Origin: an uncultured bacterium
GTDB lineage: Bacteria > Bacteroidota > Bacteroidia > Chitinophagales > CAIOSU01
Length of the DNA stretch: 6,207 nucleotides
Direction: 5' to 3'
Assembly: GCA_903861055.1 (NCBI GenBank)
Contig: CAIOSU010000167.1
Coordinates: 1 to 6,207, forward strand
Part shown: positions 6,152-6,207 of the stretch, piece by piece
Position numbering within the stretch: the first letter of the stretch is position 1
Layout of the letters: each line of letters starts with the position of its first letter
Translations under genes and position numbers: made by a program
Notes under the pieces: model-generated
What the model saw: only the letters and a program-made list of their open reading frames with translations
The model's database searches: none
What the model was told of the DNA's origin: nothing

Positions 6152-6207
6152 ATGGTTTTATGCCACGCGCATAGCGGTAAGCTACGCGGGTATAATGTAT
6201 GGAGTAA
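6123..6207 (-). CDS. Possible 3' end of an upstream gene of the same operon (partial, unidentified)
   Basis: One minus-strand frame is open from the right edge of the window to a TGA at 6125-6123. It encodes a tail containing YTRVAYRYARGIKPYDPRE. It looks protein-like (Tyr/Arg-rich, no rare codon run) but is too short to assign. If real, it overlaps the glycosyltransferase start by 29 bp (ATG 6151) or 11 bp (ATG 6133), and the latter suits the tight packing seen elsewhere in the operon. A second frame, ending LPLCAWHKTI with a TGA inside an ATGA at the 6151 start, is the competing reading. Only one of the two can be the true gene end, and I prefer the first on composition alone. Confidence 0.35.
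   Translation of the reverse strand, partial: YSIHYTRVAYRYARGIKPYDPREQHDA

Noticed and set aside
6150..6207. Alternative frame for the upstream gene end, closing with TGA in an ATGA at the 6151 start.
   Set aside because: The ATGA junction is attractive because the next junction has one too, but the peptide is less protein-like than the competing frame ending at 6123. I could not settle it from this few bases, so it is recorded only as an alternative.

Overview
The window is about 6.2 kb of dense, AT-leaning bacterial DNA. It is probably from the Bacteroidota: start codons mostly lack a clear Shine-Dalgarno sequence, ATA, TTA and CTA codons are frequent, a TAnnTTTG-type -7 element sits before one gene, and the protein families are common in surface-glycan loci of that phylum. 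This placement is an inference, since no marker gene is present.

Layout: positions 1-2462 carry two plus-strand genes in tandem. The first is only the 3' part of a radical SAM protein whose N-terminus lies outside the window. The second is a complete paralogue with an N-terminal Cys-rich twitch (half-SPASM-like) domain placed before the CX3CX2C radical SAM core. Positions 2459-6151 carry four minus-strand genes read from right to left: a GT32/Caps_synth-like glycosyltransferase, a second GT-A-type glycosyltransferase, and two membrane-anchored SGNH-hydrolase-like proteins. Their junctions are a 4-bp ATGA overlap, an 8-bp overlap and a 3-bp gap, so they almost certainly form one operon. A further upstream gene probably ends near position 6123. 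The plus and minus units converge and share a palindromic TTAA that encodes both stop codons, so no intergenic space remains for a terminator. A hairpin inside the end of the radical SAM gene may serve instead.

Working together: two glycosyltransferases plus two periplasm-facing SGNH proteins fit assembly and O-acyl modification (or de-acylation) of a cell-surface polysaccharide or glycoconjugate. The twitch/radical SAM paralogues are typical company in such clusters, but their substrate is unknown, and no precursor peptide is visible beside them. There is no RNA gene, mobile element, CRISPR array or gene-free stretch over 300 bases. The least ordinary content is the tandem N-twitch radical SAM pair and the SGNH pair in which one member has Asn where the catalytic Asp is expected.
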